From Homarus americanus (Eukaryota > Arthropoda > Malacostraca > Decapoda > Nephropidae): a stretch of DNA of 64,000 bases. Location: positions 10,654,563 to 10,718,562 of the forward strand of contig NW_024737068.1 in NCBI RefSeq assembly GCF_018991925.1, given 5' to 3'. Positions 12,112 through 23,691 of the stretch are shown here, one piece after another (position 1 is the first letter of the stretch; every line of letters starts with the position of its first letter). The notes under the pieces were generated by a model that worked only from the letters and a program-made list of their open reading frames with translations, did no database searches and had not been told where the DNA came from. A program made the translations under genes and the position numbers.

Positions 12112-13300
12112 TTATTCTGATGAGGAAGAAGGTCCTGGTAGTGGAGATTGACTAGATGGGGGAGGGGAACCCAGCACCACCACATTTGAAGCATCTCTTA
12201 GAGATAGATAAAGATAGCTGTCTTTGAAAGTTTTTGAAGATCTCCGAAAGCCCATTTCCTTGATCTGACTGAGACTCATATGCCACAGAAAGGCCACAGA
12301 CCCTGCATATTTCCTAATGTCATGTGCCAAAAATTTCTTGCCAGGGTCTGCTTGATTCACTAATTGAGATAAGGATTTTGTCAATTAACTAGGAGATAAT
12401 TTCATACCATCCCTTGATGAGAAAACACAAGGGTCTCGATTAGGGAATCTGGTTAACCATTCCTGAAGATTTTTAACTGGACACAATATGTGAGGAACCC
12501 TCGTTTCATCCATTAGACGTTTTATCCTAATAGGCTGAGCTTGGATATCTTCCCTTTCATTTTTTCTAAGGATCTCCGTAGGAAAAAGGATAACATCCTC
12601 GTCAGAAAATACCAATAATGATGGATTATTGGAAATTGAAATCAGTTCACCGATTCTCATATCCGTTGCTATTGCTAGAAGGAAAGCTGCCTTCTGGAGT
12701 AATTTATCCCTGTTCAGATTTATATTGTAATTAGGCCCCATAAAAAGACAAGTAACTTTTTCCAGAGACCAAGGCGGGATTCTCTTGGGTCAAGGAGGTC
12801 TCTCAATGAAAATGGACGATCTTAGCATTTGATAAATCCTTGGGTTCAAAGTAATATTAAAATCCCAAGCCAGAGGGTCAACCAACGCTGATTTATAAGA
12901 TGCAATTGTCGATCCTTGAAGGCCTTTAACTCTGAACAGAAATTCTAAAAATTCTAACACAACTGTTTCCGATACTGAATCTGGAGTTGTTAACTTGATA
13001 AATTGCTGAAAAAGATTCCAAGCTTTCTCATATTGAATAGAAGTTTGGGGTCTATGACCTGCTAATACTTGGTTAGCTATATTGGAATTACCCAACAACC
13101 TATTTAAAATTTTTTTGAGAAACTCCAAGCGTGAAGTGCCAAGGATATCTCGAACTGAGAATGTAGTACCTGGTATAGACATCCTTGTTGCAATTGTAGA
13201 GGATTCGGGCACCAGTCCAGTAGATCTAGGCACCAAGGTTGTAGGATCCAATATGGTGCAATTAAGAGGACTTTGCTTTGGAAGGATCTGAGTTTGTGAA
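12112..13300 (-). pseudogene. DIRS tyrosine recombinase, two in-frame stops
   Basis: One frame carries a complete phage-integrase-like recombinase. The core-binding domain (about 13300-12830) includes LAGHRPQTSIQYEKAWNLF. The catalytic domain contains the first arginine in DMRIGELISIS, the H-x-x-R box HDIRKYAGS, and the likely tyrosine nucleophile in FKDSYLYLS near the C-terminus. The frame is broken by TGA at 12790-12792 and TAG at 12385-12387 but is otherwise in register, so these are nonsense mutations rather than frameshifts. All four catalytic positions survive. Confidence 0.85.
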
Positions 13301-14900
13301 CCACTTTGGGCAATATTTTCACAGGTGGGAATAGATAGATTGAATTCCAAAGGTTCCAATCTAAGAGAAGGGCATTTCCTAAAAGATTTGACCTTTCCAG
13401 AGATGCATAAATTGGCATCTTGTGATTTGTTAGGTAGGCAAACAGATCTATGTGTGGAGTTCCAAACTTCTTCACTAGACTCTTGAACTCCGATACCTTT
13501 AGGGACCATTCTGTTTCTGTCGATACTGGCCAGAGACGGGACAGCGCATCTGCCCAATTGTTTTGCACTCCCGGTATATAAGTTGCTTTGAGGTAAAGTG
13601 TTTGTGTTGCACAAATACTGAAAAATTTTCTGATAGTTGTAGAAGGGGCCAAGACCTTGTTGACCCTTGATGATTGAGACAAAACACTGCCGTTTTGTTG
13701 TCCATGGCAAACAGGATCGTCATATTTTGTAAATTTGGGTTTGCCAACAAAAAGAATAGGACCACTGCTAATTCTTTTATATTTATGTGTTTGTCTCAAA
13801 GGAAGTTGCTCCACTTCCCTTGATTGAATTCCCCTTTTGAAGAATGTTATCCCCATCCTATTTTGGACGCATCCGTACAAACGACCAAACCTGTTTGAGG
13901 TGGAACCCAGGGAGAGTGACCGATCAGATTGTCCCAGTTTGTCCACCATAACAGATGATTCTTTATCTGAATAGGGAGAGAAGAAGCAACGTTTCTGTTT
14001 CTGCGAAGCAACTTCGAGCCCAGATGAGATAGTTGCTTTTTCCTTAACTTTCCCAATGAAACCACTATTGTGGCAAAATTCAACAGACCCAGAAATTTTT
14101 CCCAATCGTGCCAAGAAACCTTGTGCTTTACACAAAAGGCTTCTACTTTGTTTATCAAATCTGTTACTTTTGTTCCTTGTAGACTGACTGACTGCTGATT
14201 TGTATCCCAGTGGAGACCTAATCAATCCAACTTTTGATATGGTATTAAATTTGATTTGACCTGGTTTATCTTTAAACCAAGGTTTTGAAATATTACCAGT
14301 GTACGTTGGGTCGCCCTTTGACAATCTTCAAAAGAGTTTCCCATTATCAGCCAATCGTCTAGATAAGCAAAGGTTCTTATGCCCTCCTTCGCAAGGATCT
14401 TTCTGGGAATATTTGCCAGTTTTGTAAAGACTTTTGGTGCAATTGTCAGACCGAATGGCATCACTGTGAATTGATAACTTAATTCCCCTAATTTGAACAC
14501 CAGAAATTTTCTGTACCTGGGAGCAACAGGAACGTGATAATAGGCATCTTCGAGATCCATTTTTGAGATCCAAGCATTGGGCGGAAGTAGATGCCTCAGA
14601 TGGTCGTAAGTGAGCATCGTGGAACTTCTTTTGGGAATAAATTTGTTTAGGATTGAAAGATCCAAAATCCACCTTAATTTGTCGCTGCCTTTCTTGGGGA
14701 CTGGGAATAGGCAAGACATGAAACATTTCTCTGACTGCAACAGTTCTATGACACCTCTGTTTAGTAGTTGACTTAAAAATTTTGTAAATAATGGGATTGG
14801 TTTTTGACCCTTCTTTGTGAATGCTAGGGGAGGGCGCCTCAACCAAGTCCATGTGAGACCCCCTTTGATTGTCTTGTAAGCCCATATGGAAGAAGTCCAT
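13104..14900 (-). pseudogene. DIRS reverse transcriptase and RNase H, frameshifted
   Basis: The reverse transcriptase occupies about 14842-14222, with fingers/palm motifs (LFPVPKKGSDKLRWILDLS, MDLEDAYYHVPV, MPFGLTIAPKVF) and the active-site box FAYLDDWLIMG. A connection segment (KVSWHDWEKFLGLLNF) and the start of RNase H (VVCTDASKIGWG) follow in another frame at 14158-13847. AMDNKTAV follows at 13765-13499, and IPGVQNNWADALSR on toward 13550. At least three frameshifts separate these blocks, so no full-length product is possible. The motif set matches DIRS-group RT-RH. Confidence 0.85.
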
Positions 14901-14908
14901 CTGTTCTC

Positions 14909-16702
14909 TCAACCCCCTAGACAACCCAGCTGTCTGGCTGAGGTGGTGGAATAAGGTCTCCTTCCCTTTCTGAACAAACGGCCACCTCTATTACGTCTTT
15001 GATTATTTCCTCCTCTAAAATTTCCCCTAGGTTGATAAATGACCCGGGCAGCTGGTCCTGTTTCCCTGTAAAACCTTCCTCTCCTAGGTTTCTGAAAGGT
15101 CTGAGGACTCCTGGGGACATAAATATTAATAGTATTCTCCAAAGATGATCTATAATTAATCAATGATTGCTCACCAAACAAAGCAGGAGAAAGAGGAGAA
15201 GAACGTATCAACAAATAAGCGCTACCACTTGAAGCATTATTTGTTGCTTGTTTCCTTAGCTGGACTTTCAGTCTTAGGGCTTTCAACAAATGATCTAAAA
15301 ATGAGTTGTACAGGGGATATGGGATTCCTTGTAGAGCAGCAGCAAAACATTTGTCCACTTCTGAATTTTCTTCATAGTCCAGCACAAACTTAGTTAATAA
15401 CTGACACATCATAATTGCAGAACAAACATCTGCTGCCAATTTCCTTATTTTAAATTCTTCAAGCAGCAGTGCAGGGGCAACTGGTTTCAATTTTATTTTC
15501 ATAACTTATATCAACATAGTTTGAAGCCGACAAATATTGGGAAAGTTCATTAAATTGGAACTTCAAAACACTAAACTTGTGAGCATTCCTGTCTGCGGGA
15601 ATGAATGTTAAGTCTTTCAATAAATTAGCCCAGACTTCGTCTATTTCAGAGATCACCTTTGGGCAAATATCAGGCCAAGAAAGTGTAGTATCACCCTCCA
15701 AAAACAAAGAATGATGACCCAAAGTTGCTTGTCCTTCCTCTCTCTTTGTAGTTGCTGAGATATCAGGAAGCTGACATTTTCATAAAATATCTTGAATAAG
15801 GAATCCACAGATTCAGATGGATTAGTGAACAAAGAAGACTTTGCTCTTACTAATGTTATCCATGGCCTGTTTGAATCAACCTTACACTCTATATTATCCA
15901 GCAGCTGCGTGTCAGTCGACAGCAGCCTGTTTCCACTCGCAGTAACCAACACTTTTGCCCCAGGTGGAAGTGGTTGCCAAGATGTGGGTAGGATGAAGTC
16001 AGTCTCAACAGGTTCTTCCTGCTCAAGAGACTGGTTACTATGATTAGAACCAGGCTCATCGTCCTGATCCTGGAATCCACTGAAATCAGATTGAGTAGAT
16101 AGAGGTTTTTGTAGACTTCCTACTGCCCCATTGTCTGGAGGGTCCAATAACTTATTTTTCTTAGCAGAAGCAGTCTTCTCTACGTGGGGATTAAGTCTTT
16201 TACTTAACACCAATAAACCTAAACTTTCTGCCAACTTGGGATCTTTCCATTGTTGTACATTCAAAAATTTACTCTTCAAGGCCTTATTCCACCTATTTTT
16301 AATTTGTAATTGCAATAAATCTTTCTTATCACCTGTAGCTTGATGAAATTGAAAAATTTGATCATAACAAACAGCACAATCCATTGGTGAAAATAGGTTA
16401 TTTGAGACACAGCTGCCATGAATTATGCAAGCTACATGAGGATCTATCTTAGTAATCAAAGTCACTCTACATTTTTTATAATTACATGTAGTACGGCCCC
16501 CTTGGGTCTTGGGTGAAACTACTACTACTGAATTCAAATTCTCTACTGACAGACAATTCCTTGAATGTAGTGCCTGAGCTGAACTTTCTAGTCCTTGTAG
16601 CTCAGCACTCAATAGTATCTCCTCAGGGACAGTTCCATAGTCTCCTCCATTATCCATAGGCCCGGACTCCTGACCTTCATCCTCCAGTTGCACATCACTC
16701 AT
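14909..16702 (-). pseudogene. DIRS gag-like protein, frameshifted
   Basis: The first ORF of the element probably starts at the ATG at 16702 (MSDVQLEDE). It has an acidic N-terminal region, a central part with a C-x(16)-H-x-x-C-like cluster around CIIHGSCVSNNLF, and an Arg/Gly-rich C-terminus (GNFRGGNNQRRNRGGRLFRK) suited to nucleic-acid binding. Frameshifts near 15725 and 15490 split it into three overlapping open pieces. The gag assignment rests on position and composition. Confidence 0.75.
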
Positions 16703-17897
16703 CTGAACTAGGAGGATACCATGAGTCACATTATATCATTATAACACAAAATAATAATAATTAATAAGGGAGAAAGCATTTTCTCCCAAACTTAATCAAT
16801 ATGACTCATAATTGTTATATTATTCGTAAGTTAATGCATTAGTATCTCTTATTCTTATACAAGTCACTCATATGACAAATATAAACAATAACTCACTATT
16901 TCGTATCTGTCTCCCAACTCTTATATCAAGTATCCCTTAGCTCAATGAAACTTATTTATTTAAATTTGTTTTTATAAAATAATTTAATTCAGAACATTTA
17001 TTGATAGGGATCATCAAGATCATTATTTGTTGCCAATCAGAGGCACAGACATTATCCCCCAAGTAAACACTTTAAGGGAAAATTCCTACGTGTGCACTAT
17101 CACCCGGCAGAGTTGACAGTGCTGAGCCGCTAACATAGCGCTCTATTGGCAGCAACGTTCACTGTTACTCTAGCAATATTTATTGGGTTGAGAATTCCAC
17201 CCTGAATTGGTCTCATATAACCCATAGAAGGTGTAAAGTCCATTTCAACATAACTCTAGATTGCTAGGAAGACCGGAAGGTCAACATTCCGGAAGGAACG
17301 CTAAGTCCAGCAGCCTCGCTAAAGTTCGCCTGGAAAGGCTGAACCCGCTACTGAGGACATCAAAAAATAAAGTTATGAAGAGACAAACTCAACTCTGGCC
17401 TTTTTGCTGAAAACAAATAGAAACCCAAGGGCGGAAGCCCAAAGGTTTTTGTGAACGAACATAAGAGTAGGGAGAGAGATAGTCATGGTATTCACATTAG
17501 CATGTGAATAATTGGGACAAAGAGATCGTAAACAATATACTGTACATATATATGTATATATAAATGGATATATTCACATATTCTCTTTTAGTGAAGACGA
17601 GCCTGGGAGGGCGCAGCGACATTCACTGAGTGACTTAAAGGCAAGGGATAGTCACAACGATCTAAATGACTCACAAAGAAAATGTGTTTTGGTCGCCATG
17701 CTGACCAAAAGTCGTATAAGAAAATGTCCCAAATACAATAAATGAGAGACATAACAAAATAAAAGTCACTCTATTTCATCACTGTGCTATTAAGTTCAAA
17801 TACTGTATATAATACCCTTGTGGAGGTGAGTGTTTCAGCAATTAGAACACAAATTCGCGGAGCTTCCCTTTGTGTGTATTATAGCTGAAGCACCAGG

Positions 17898-18112
17898 CAA
17901 GAGATGAGGGTCGTGATGCGTATAGTGGGGGGTGAAGGAGGGGGTTTTGAGAATTGCAATTAAATGCCAGGTAGTGACGTGTCCTCCTAATATTACTTAT
18001 TAAGTAATTATTTGATGTTTTAATTGCCTGTATGTTGGCCTGCCGAATTGGCTAGGAATTAACATACCTAGGTAGCATTTGCTGACGTCGCATTCAGAGC
18101 TTGAACAAAAAG
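17898..18112. repeat. DIRS inverted terminal repeat, sense 5' end
   Basis: Reverse complement of 11616-11821. The outermost 30 bases (18081-18112) are not in the left repeat but reappear in the internal complementary region. Confidence 0.9.
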
Positions 18113-18947
18113 TCCAAAATTCTGATGTAAATACAGTACAATAAACAATTATTCATATTCGGGCATTACCATACTTACATTCTGCGGTTACTGTAAGTCT
18201 CCACATTGCTATGTATCATTCACTGTACACACCTCTGAAACACCTCCAGGAACAGTACTTTCATCCAAGCTCCTTGTAAAACCTTTCACCACCCCAAAAA
18301 TTATTTACCCTACATCTTCAGTTCTTTTAATTCTTATAATACTACACAAGTTAGGTAGTTTATATTTATATGCATTTATAGCGCAGACTATAGAGGTATG
18401 TACTGTATTGCATTTGTATTTACAATCTGTTTACATTGTCTTCTGTGATGCATGTTATAGGGGTAAAGGGAGGCTGGGAACATAACCTACCTATTTCTTA
18501 AGTTCTTTTGGGAAAATTTGATTCGCTTCATGTTGTTTCACATAACACCACAGTTTACAAGAACATAACCACAACATTCACACAGGACTTCTTGTATTTG
18601 TACTAAAGAATGTAGATAGCCCTTAAAATAAAATTTTTATACAGTACAATAAACCAGTCACTTATTATCTAACTTTTTATAATTGTTTTAATGTTGTAAG
18701 GAGTCAAACAAAGGCCACATTTCAGAGGCGGATCTAGGAATATCGGGGACAAGAAGTTGTTGGTGAGTGAACATAGCTAGCACAGCGAGCCCACCCAAAT
18801 GTTTTTTTGTGTGTGTGTGGGTTATACAGTGACCATTCCCCCCAAAAAAAAATTTGTTGAAATATGACCAATATCATGGGCATTTCAAGGCCATGTGCAC
18901 TTGATATAAGGAGATATTCTGAGGTCAATAGTAATTACTTTTAACTA
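18113..18947. other. non-coding sequence, no gene seen
   Basis: AT-rich sequence without recognisable exons or repeats. Confidence 0.5.
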
Positions 18948-18949
18948 TA

Positions 18950-19572
18950 CAGTTGTACCCCGCTTCACGCAGTTTCACTGAACGCGATTTCTCATATACG
19001 TGGTGCCTCGCCAGAACCGAACTTTCACTTAACGCGGTTCATCTACTCATATACGTGGGAAGCGGCGCGGGCACGATGCACACAAGGTTGCCCAGTCATC
19101 AAAACATTACCGAGTTCTTCACCCGCCACCCACCACAGCCAGCCCAAGTCAGTGATAGTGATAATTATGGTGAGGATATGGACTTATATGGACTTTGAGG
19201 GGTTTGACAAAGAGGCCCTGCAAGCCTCTGTGGTGGATAGTGATACAATTGATACAAGTGATACAGGTGAGGGCCAATAATCTGCCCTCTGCCTCGGAAC
19301 CAACCCCCCATCCCCGTGTGCCCAGCCATCTTTTCTACTAATGTAAGTGTTAAAAAACCTAATATTATTGATATTTCTCTTAATTATTAATTGTGTGTGT
19401 ATACCATCATAAAGTTAAGATAATATTTTTACTACAACATAGTTGTGTGTCGTCAAAAAGTGGAGTTTGGGGGTCGGGCCAGTCTCTATTGGAATTAATC
19501 CCATATGTTCTGTTGTTCACTTAACGCGGTACCCTGTGGGTTCAATTGACCGCGTTAAGCGGGGTACAACTG
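18950..19572 (+). mobile_element. Tigger-derived non-autonomous element, copy A
   Basis: A 623-bp element with TIRs cagttgtaccccgctt and aagcggggtacaactg and a TA duplication (18948-18949, 19573-19574). Its right half is homologous to the 3' end of the intact Tigger at 48156-51451, including the last transposase codons, the stop, the 3' untranslated region and the right TIR. An ATG at 19076 opens 41 codons with HQNITEFF (a PIP-box-like motif whose first Gln is His) and PPQPAQVSDSD. A local duplication shifts the frame to a stop at 19198, before the ancestral stop. Confidence 0.9.
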
Positions 19573-19786
19573 TACAAAAATGCCTGAGCATAATACTGCA
19601 TTAAAGTAAAAGTACAGGAGCCCCCCTCCAAGTTCGCGGACTTTTATCTCGCGGTCCTCTATTATTTGCGGATGACACCCTGGATGTACCCAAGAATGTC
19701 TGTGGGTAATTTTAAAGTTGCCGGCATTTTCGTGGCTGGGACAGGGAGCCATTCGTTCTAGAGACAGTAATTTCTTTTACCTGTAT

Positions 19787-19788
<2 letters not shown>

Positions 19789-19819
<31 letters not shown>

Positions 19820-19824
19820 CTGTA

Positions 19825-19891
<67 letters not shown>
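19789..19891. repeat. (TG)n-(AC)n inverted dinucleotide microsatellite
   Basis: About 30 bases of TG repeats (19789-19818) are followed by a 7-base turn and about 66 bases of AC repeats (to 19891). The two halves are complementary and could form a hairpin. Confidence 0.95.
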
Positions 19892-19893
<2 letters not shown>

Positions 19894-20093
19894 GACACAT
19901 ACAAATAAATAATAATGGTAAAATCCTCTCACAAATAATCACAAACAAATTTATTAAAAATATGACAAGTTACCCTCAAGTCTGCGCTTTATTACACAGG
20001 CTAACTGAAATGCCGACTGGGATCAACAAGTGCCTCATGACGCTCAGTCCCACTGAATCACTTACGTCATGCCTTTTTCATCAAAACATACGC

Positions 20094-20530
20094 CCCAACA
20101 CTAGATGCAGAGGATGACATCAAGGAGGTCTTTTATGCCAACCTTGACAGGGTGCTAGCCTCTATCCCCAGAGAAGATAAGGTTGTGCTCCTTGGTGACT
20201 TCAATGCCAGAGTTGGCAGAGATGCTGACATTTGGCAGGGAACCATAGGGAGAAATGGACTAGGCAAGTGTAATCCCAATGGCCTCCTACTCCTCAGCAA
20301 TGTGTGCTGCACACAACCTCACTTTCACCAATACCTTGAATAGGCAGGCCGACAAGCTCAAGGGTTCGTGGCAACACCCACGATCCAAACACTGGCATCT
20401 CATTGACTACACCAGTGTCAGAGAAAGAGATCGCATAAATGTCCTCATCACCCTTGCTATGCGTGGCTCAAACCACTGTGACACTGATCATCGGCTCGTC
20501 AGAGCCAAGCTCTCACTTCACGTCACCCCA
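20094..20530 (+). pseudogene. LINE endonuclease (APE-like), frameshifted
   Basis: The catalytic motif GDFNARVGRD lies at about 20194-20223, followed by GRNGLGKCNPNG. A frameshift near 20335 moves the reading to HPRSKHWHLIDY and TDHRLVRAKL, the terminal SDH-like box of APE-type endonucleases. The N-terminus is absent. Confidence 0.82.
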
Positions 20531-20959
20531 AAACGGTGACGGCAGCAAGCCTCTAGAAGAGGTTTCAACACTAAGCGTCTGGAGGATCCAGCGATAGCAC
20601 ATGCTTTCAGAGAGCAGCTCGAACGTGGGCTGATAAACAACCCAACAACGAACAACCCAAATCCCAGTGCCGAATAGGATATTCTCAACACTGTCATGAC
20701 AAAAACCTGCAACGAGACTTCGGCCAGATCGAAAAAATACACCAGGACTGGTTTAATGAAAATGACCATGCAATCAATGTACTCATCGATGATAAACATG
20801 CTGCTTTTACTGATTGGTAGAACAACCCCCAATCATGGACCAAAGCTGATACCTTCCGCAAGAAGAAAGCTGTGGCCCAGCGGGAACTTCGCAATCTAAA
20901 GAATGACTGGTTTAAAAAAAGCATGTGAAACACAAAAATTTGCAGATCAGCACAAGATG

Positions 20960-22900
20960 TGCGAATTTTTCAATTCCACCAAAACATTTTATGGGTCAAT
21001 CACTTGCGATGCAGCCCCCTCCGCTCATCCGACGGTAACTCCATAATTACTGACGATGAAGGCCTCCTTCAGTGCTGGAAAGAGCACTACCATTCACTGC
21101 TCAACCGAAACACTGATGTGGATGTCCTGACTACCAAGCAGGTCCCTCAGCATCCAGAGCTGACCCACTTCAGGTATCCTCCATCCCTGGATGTGGTAGC
21201 TACTGCCATCAAACAGATGAAAAATAACTAAGCCTCAGGGCCTGATGGAATCCAAGCCAAGGTGTATAAAGCAGGAGGACCTTTGCTTACCAGCCAACTC
21301 CACTCTTTCCAAAAAAATATATGGGAAAAGGAGGAAATCTCCCAAGCTCTTAAAGACGCCTCCATCGTCAGTATTTATAAGAAGAAGGAAGACCAGTCAG
21401 ACTGTGGCAACTACTGCGGAATCTCGCTGCTGTCCGTAGCTGGCAAGATTATTGCCCGAGTCCTCCTAAACAGACTTCATCCTGAGACGAAAAACTTCCT
21501 CCCAGAATCACAATGTGGCTTTAGACCATCACGTGGCACCACTAACATAATCTTTGCTGCCCGCCAGATACAGGAAAAGTGCAGAGAACAGCGTCGTGAC
21601 CTGTACATGGCTTTCATCGACCTAACCAAGGCCTTCAACTTGGTTAACAGGGAAGCCCTCTGGTGGACCCTCAGCCGTTTTGGCTGCCCCCCAAAATTCA
21701 TCGCCATTGTGAGGCAACTTGACGATGGCATGAACAGCAGTGTCCTGCACAATGGCACCCAGTCTGAGTTCTTCCCCATCTAAACGGGGGTTAAACAAGG
21801 CAGTGTACTGGCACCAACTCTCTTCCATTTTCATGGCTGCCTTCCTTACTTGTGCCAGTGCAGCCAGCGAGGTGGACATCGTGTACCGGATAAAGGGTCT
21901 TTTCAACATTACACAACTCCAGGCAAGAACAAAGGTGTCGGCAGCTTCCATTACTGAACTTCAGTATGCAGACGACCTCATTCTTGTTGCTCACACTGAA
22001 TACGACCTACAGATCCTGAACACCTACCAGATGCGTATGCATACTTCGGCCTTGAGGTGAATGTATGTAAGACTCAGATTCTCTTTCAACCTGCCCCTGG
22101 TTCGGACACACACCTCCACCATCCATCCACCTTAAGGTACTACCCTCTCTAATCTTGCCCACTTTCGGTATCTCGGCTCCCACCTGTCCACCACTGCGGA
22201 CATTGATGAAGAGATTCAGCATCGGATCAGATGTGCATCTCAAGCCTTTGGCAGACTCCGAAACCCATGTCTTCAGCTGTAGGGAGCTGAAACTATCTAC
22301 AAAGTTCACGTATAACGAGCAGTGTGGTCTTTCCCACCCTGCTATATGGCACGAGACATGATTCATATACAGGAGGCACCTCAAGGCACTTGAAAACTTT
22401 CACCAACGCAGTCTACATTCCATCATCCGAGTTCGCTGGGAATACAAGAGAACAAATGCCAGTATTCTTGCTGACACCAACTGTAGGAGCATTAAGGCTA
22501 CCATTATACATGAACAACTATACTGGACTGGCCGTGTTACCCGCATGGATGACAGTAGACTGCCAAAGTAGCGACTTTACAGTCACCTAATAACTAGTAA
22601 ACGTAACACCAGCGGGAAATTGAGAAGGTATAAGGATAGTCTTAAGACAAACCTAAAAGGTGCCAAATCGACCCCCTCACCTGGGAGATGATTACTCCAC
22701 ATCATAACTCTTGGAGGAGCACCACACGAGAAGGTGTCAATACTTTCGAGTTTGCCCGACTGCAAACCGAGGCAGACAAGTGCCACCGCCCCCTCCTGCA
22801 CTCGATGTAGCCCAACACGTGTGCAACATCTGTGAACAACTCTGCCGGTCCCATATCAGCCTCTTTAGTCTCCTCAAAACTCACCAATGAAGGTGACATC
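20960..22900 (+). pseudogene. LINE reverse transcriptase and C-terminal domain, disrupted
   Basis: Readable blocks are GISLLSVAGKIIARVLLNRL, LPESQCGFRPSRGTTNIIFA, MAFIDLTKAFNLVNREAL (21262-21780), a TAA at 21781-21783, TGVKQGSVLAPTLF, a frameshift, and the active-site box QYADDLIL (about 21963-21986). The tail (22550-22900) keeps traces of the thumb and a terminal zinc-finger-like segment with several stops. Multiple lesions make it inactive. Confidence 0.85.
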
Positions 22901-23067
22901 CCTAATAACTCATATCACTGTATCAGCTGGATGATCGTCATACTCGATCCCGAGCGATAGCAAAGTAGTAGTGGGGTATCTTTCACAACCCAGGGAAGCA
23001 CAATGCAGTCCAACCATAAATATCTCAAGATCAATTTACCTGTTTGTGTCGAGAGCAGGTGTTAGTA

Positions 23068-23688
23068 CAGTATAGTCTCGGTTTACCCGGTCAATTAAAC
23101 CCGTGGAGGTCCTCGTAAAACGAGAAATGCGTAAATGAAATAACAGAACATGTGGGATTAATTGAAATAGAGACTGGGCCGACCCCCAGACTACCCTTTT
23201 TCCGACAATACGTACGTTGCAGTAAAAATAACATCTTAATTTTATGATGGTATGCACACACAATTAATATTTAAGAGAAATATCAATAAAATTAGGTTTT
23301 TTAACACTTACGTCAGTAGAAGAGATGGCTGGGCACACGGGGTTGGGGGGTTGGTTCCGAGGCAGAGGGCAGATTATTGGCCCTCACCTGTATCACTTGT
23401 ATAACCTGTATCACTATCCACCACAGAGACTTGCAGGGCCTCTTTGTCAAACCCCTCAAAGTCCATATCCTCACTATCACTATCACTGACTTGGGCTGGC
23501 TGTGGTGGGTGGCGGGAGAAGAACTTGGCAATGTTTTGTTGACTGGGCGACCTAGCACGCACACTGCCCATGCCGCTTCCCGCGTAAATGATGGAATGTA
23601 CAGCGTAACTAATAATTGCCGGTTTGGCCAGGTGCCGCGTAAATGACCAACCGCATAAAGGAAATCCGCATAAATCGAGACTATACTG
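23068..23688 (-). mobile_element. Tigger-derived non-autonomous element, copy B
   Basis: A 621-bp element with TIRs cagtatagtctcggttta and the near reverse complement taaatcgagactatactg, and TA at 23066-23067 and 23689-23690. The sense strand is minus. It is homologous to the 3' end of the Tigger at 48156-51451. Its right boundary is overlapped by the target site of the hAT-like element that starts at 23692. Confidence 0.9.
23374..23571 (-). CDS. 65-residue PIP-box microprotein frame in Tigger-derived copy B
   Basis: An ATG at 23571 opens 65 codons ending at the same stop as the full Tigger transposase (shared final GEGQ/PEGQ). The frame contains a canonical PCNA-interacting box QQNIAKFF (residues 11-18: Gln, Ile, Phe, Phe at the consensus positions), preceded by basic RARS and followed by PPQPAQVSDSDSEDMDFEGF and an acidic tail. 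The rest of the transposase (DNA-binding and DDE domains) is deleted. Whether it is transcribed is unknown; it may simply be an undecayed remnant. Sister copies at 19076, about 27130 and 34781 start similarly but are frameshifted. Confidence 0.45.
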   Translation of the reverse strand: MGSVRARSPSQQNIAKFFSRHPPQPAQVSDSDSEDMDFEGFDKEALQVSVVDSDTGYTSDTGEGQ

Positions 23689-23691
23689 TAG

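Larger units (their letters stand above)
11581..18112 (-). mobile_element. DIRS-type tyrosine-recombinase retrotransposon, decayed
   Basis: The element is 6.5 kb long with its sense strand on minus. It contains, in sense order, a gag-like region, reverse transcriptase plus RNase H, and a tyrosine recombinase. It has no LTRs and no integrase. Instead it has inverted terminal repeats (about 11616-11821 and 17898-18097) and, next to the 3' one, an internal complementary region at 11881-11955. The two halves of that region are the reverse complements of the outermost left end (11581-11620) and the outermost right end (18081-18112). This layout is specific to DIRS-1-like elements, which replicate through a circular DNA and insert by recombinase. 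Frameshifts and stops in all three coding regions make it non-autonomous today. Confidence 0.92.
19975..22990 (+). mobile_element. LINE (non-LTR retrotransposon), 5'-truncated
   Basis: Endonuclease, reverse transcriptase and C-terminal remnants follow in order on the plus strand but in several frames. The 5' boundary near 19975 is set by homology-like text (RLTEMPTGINK) just inside the endonuclease domain, so the 5' end is missing. I do not assign a clade. Confidence 0.85.
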
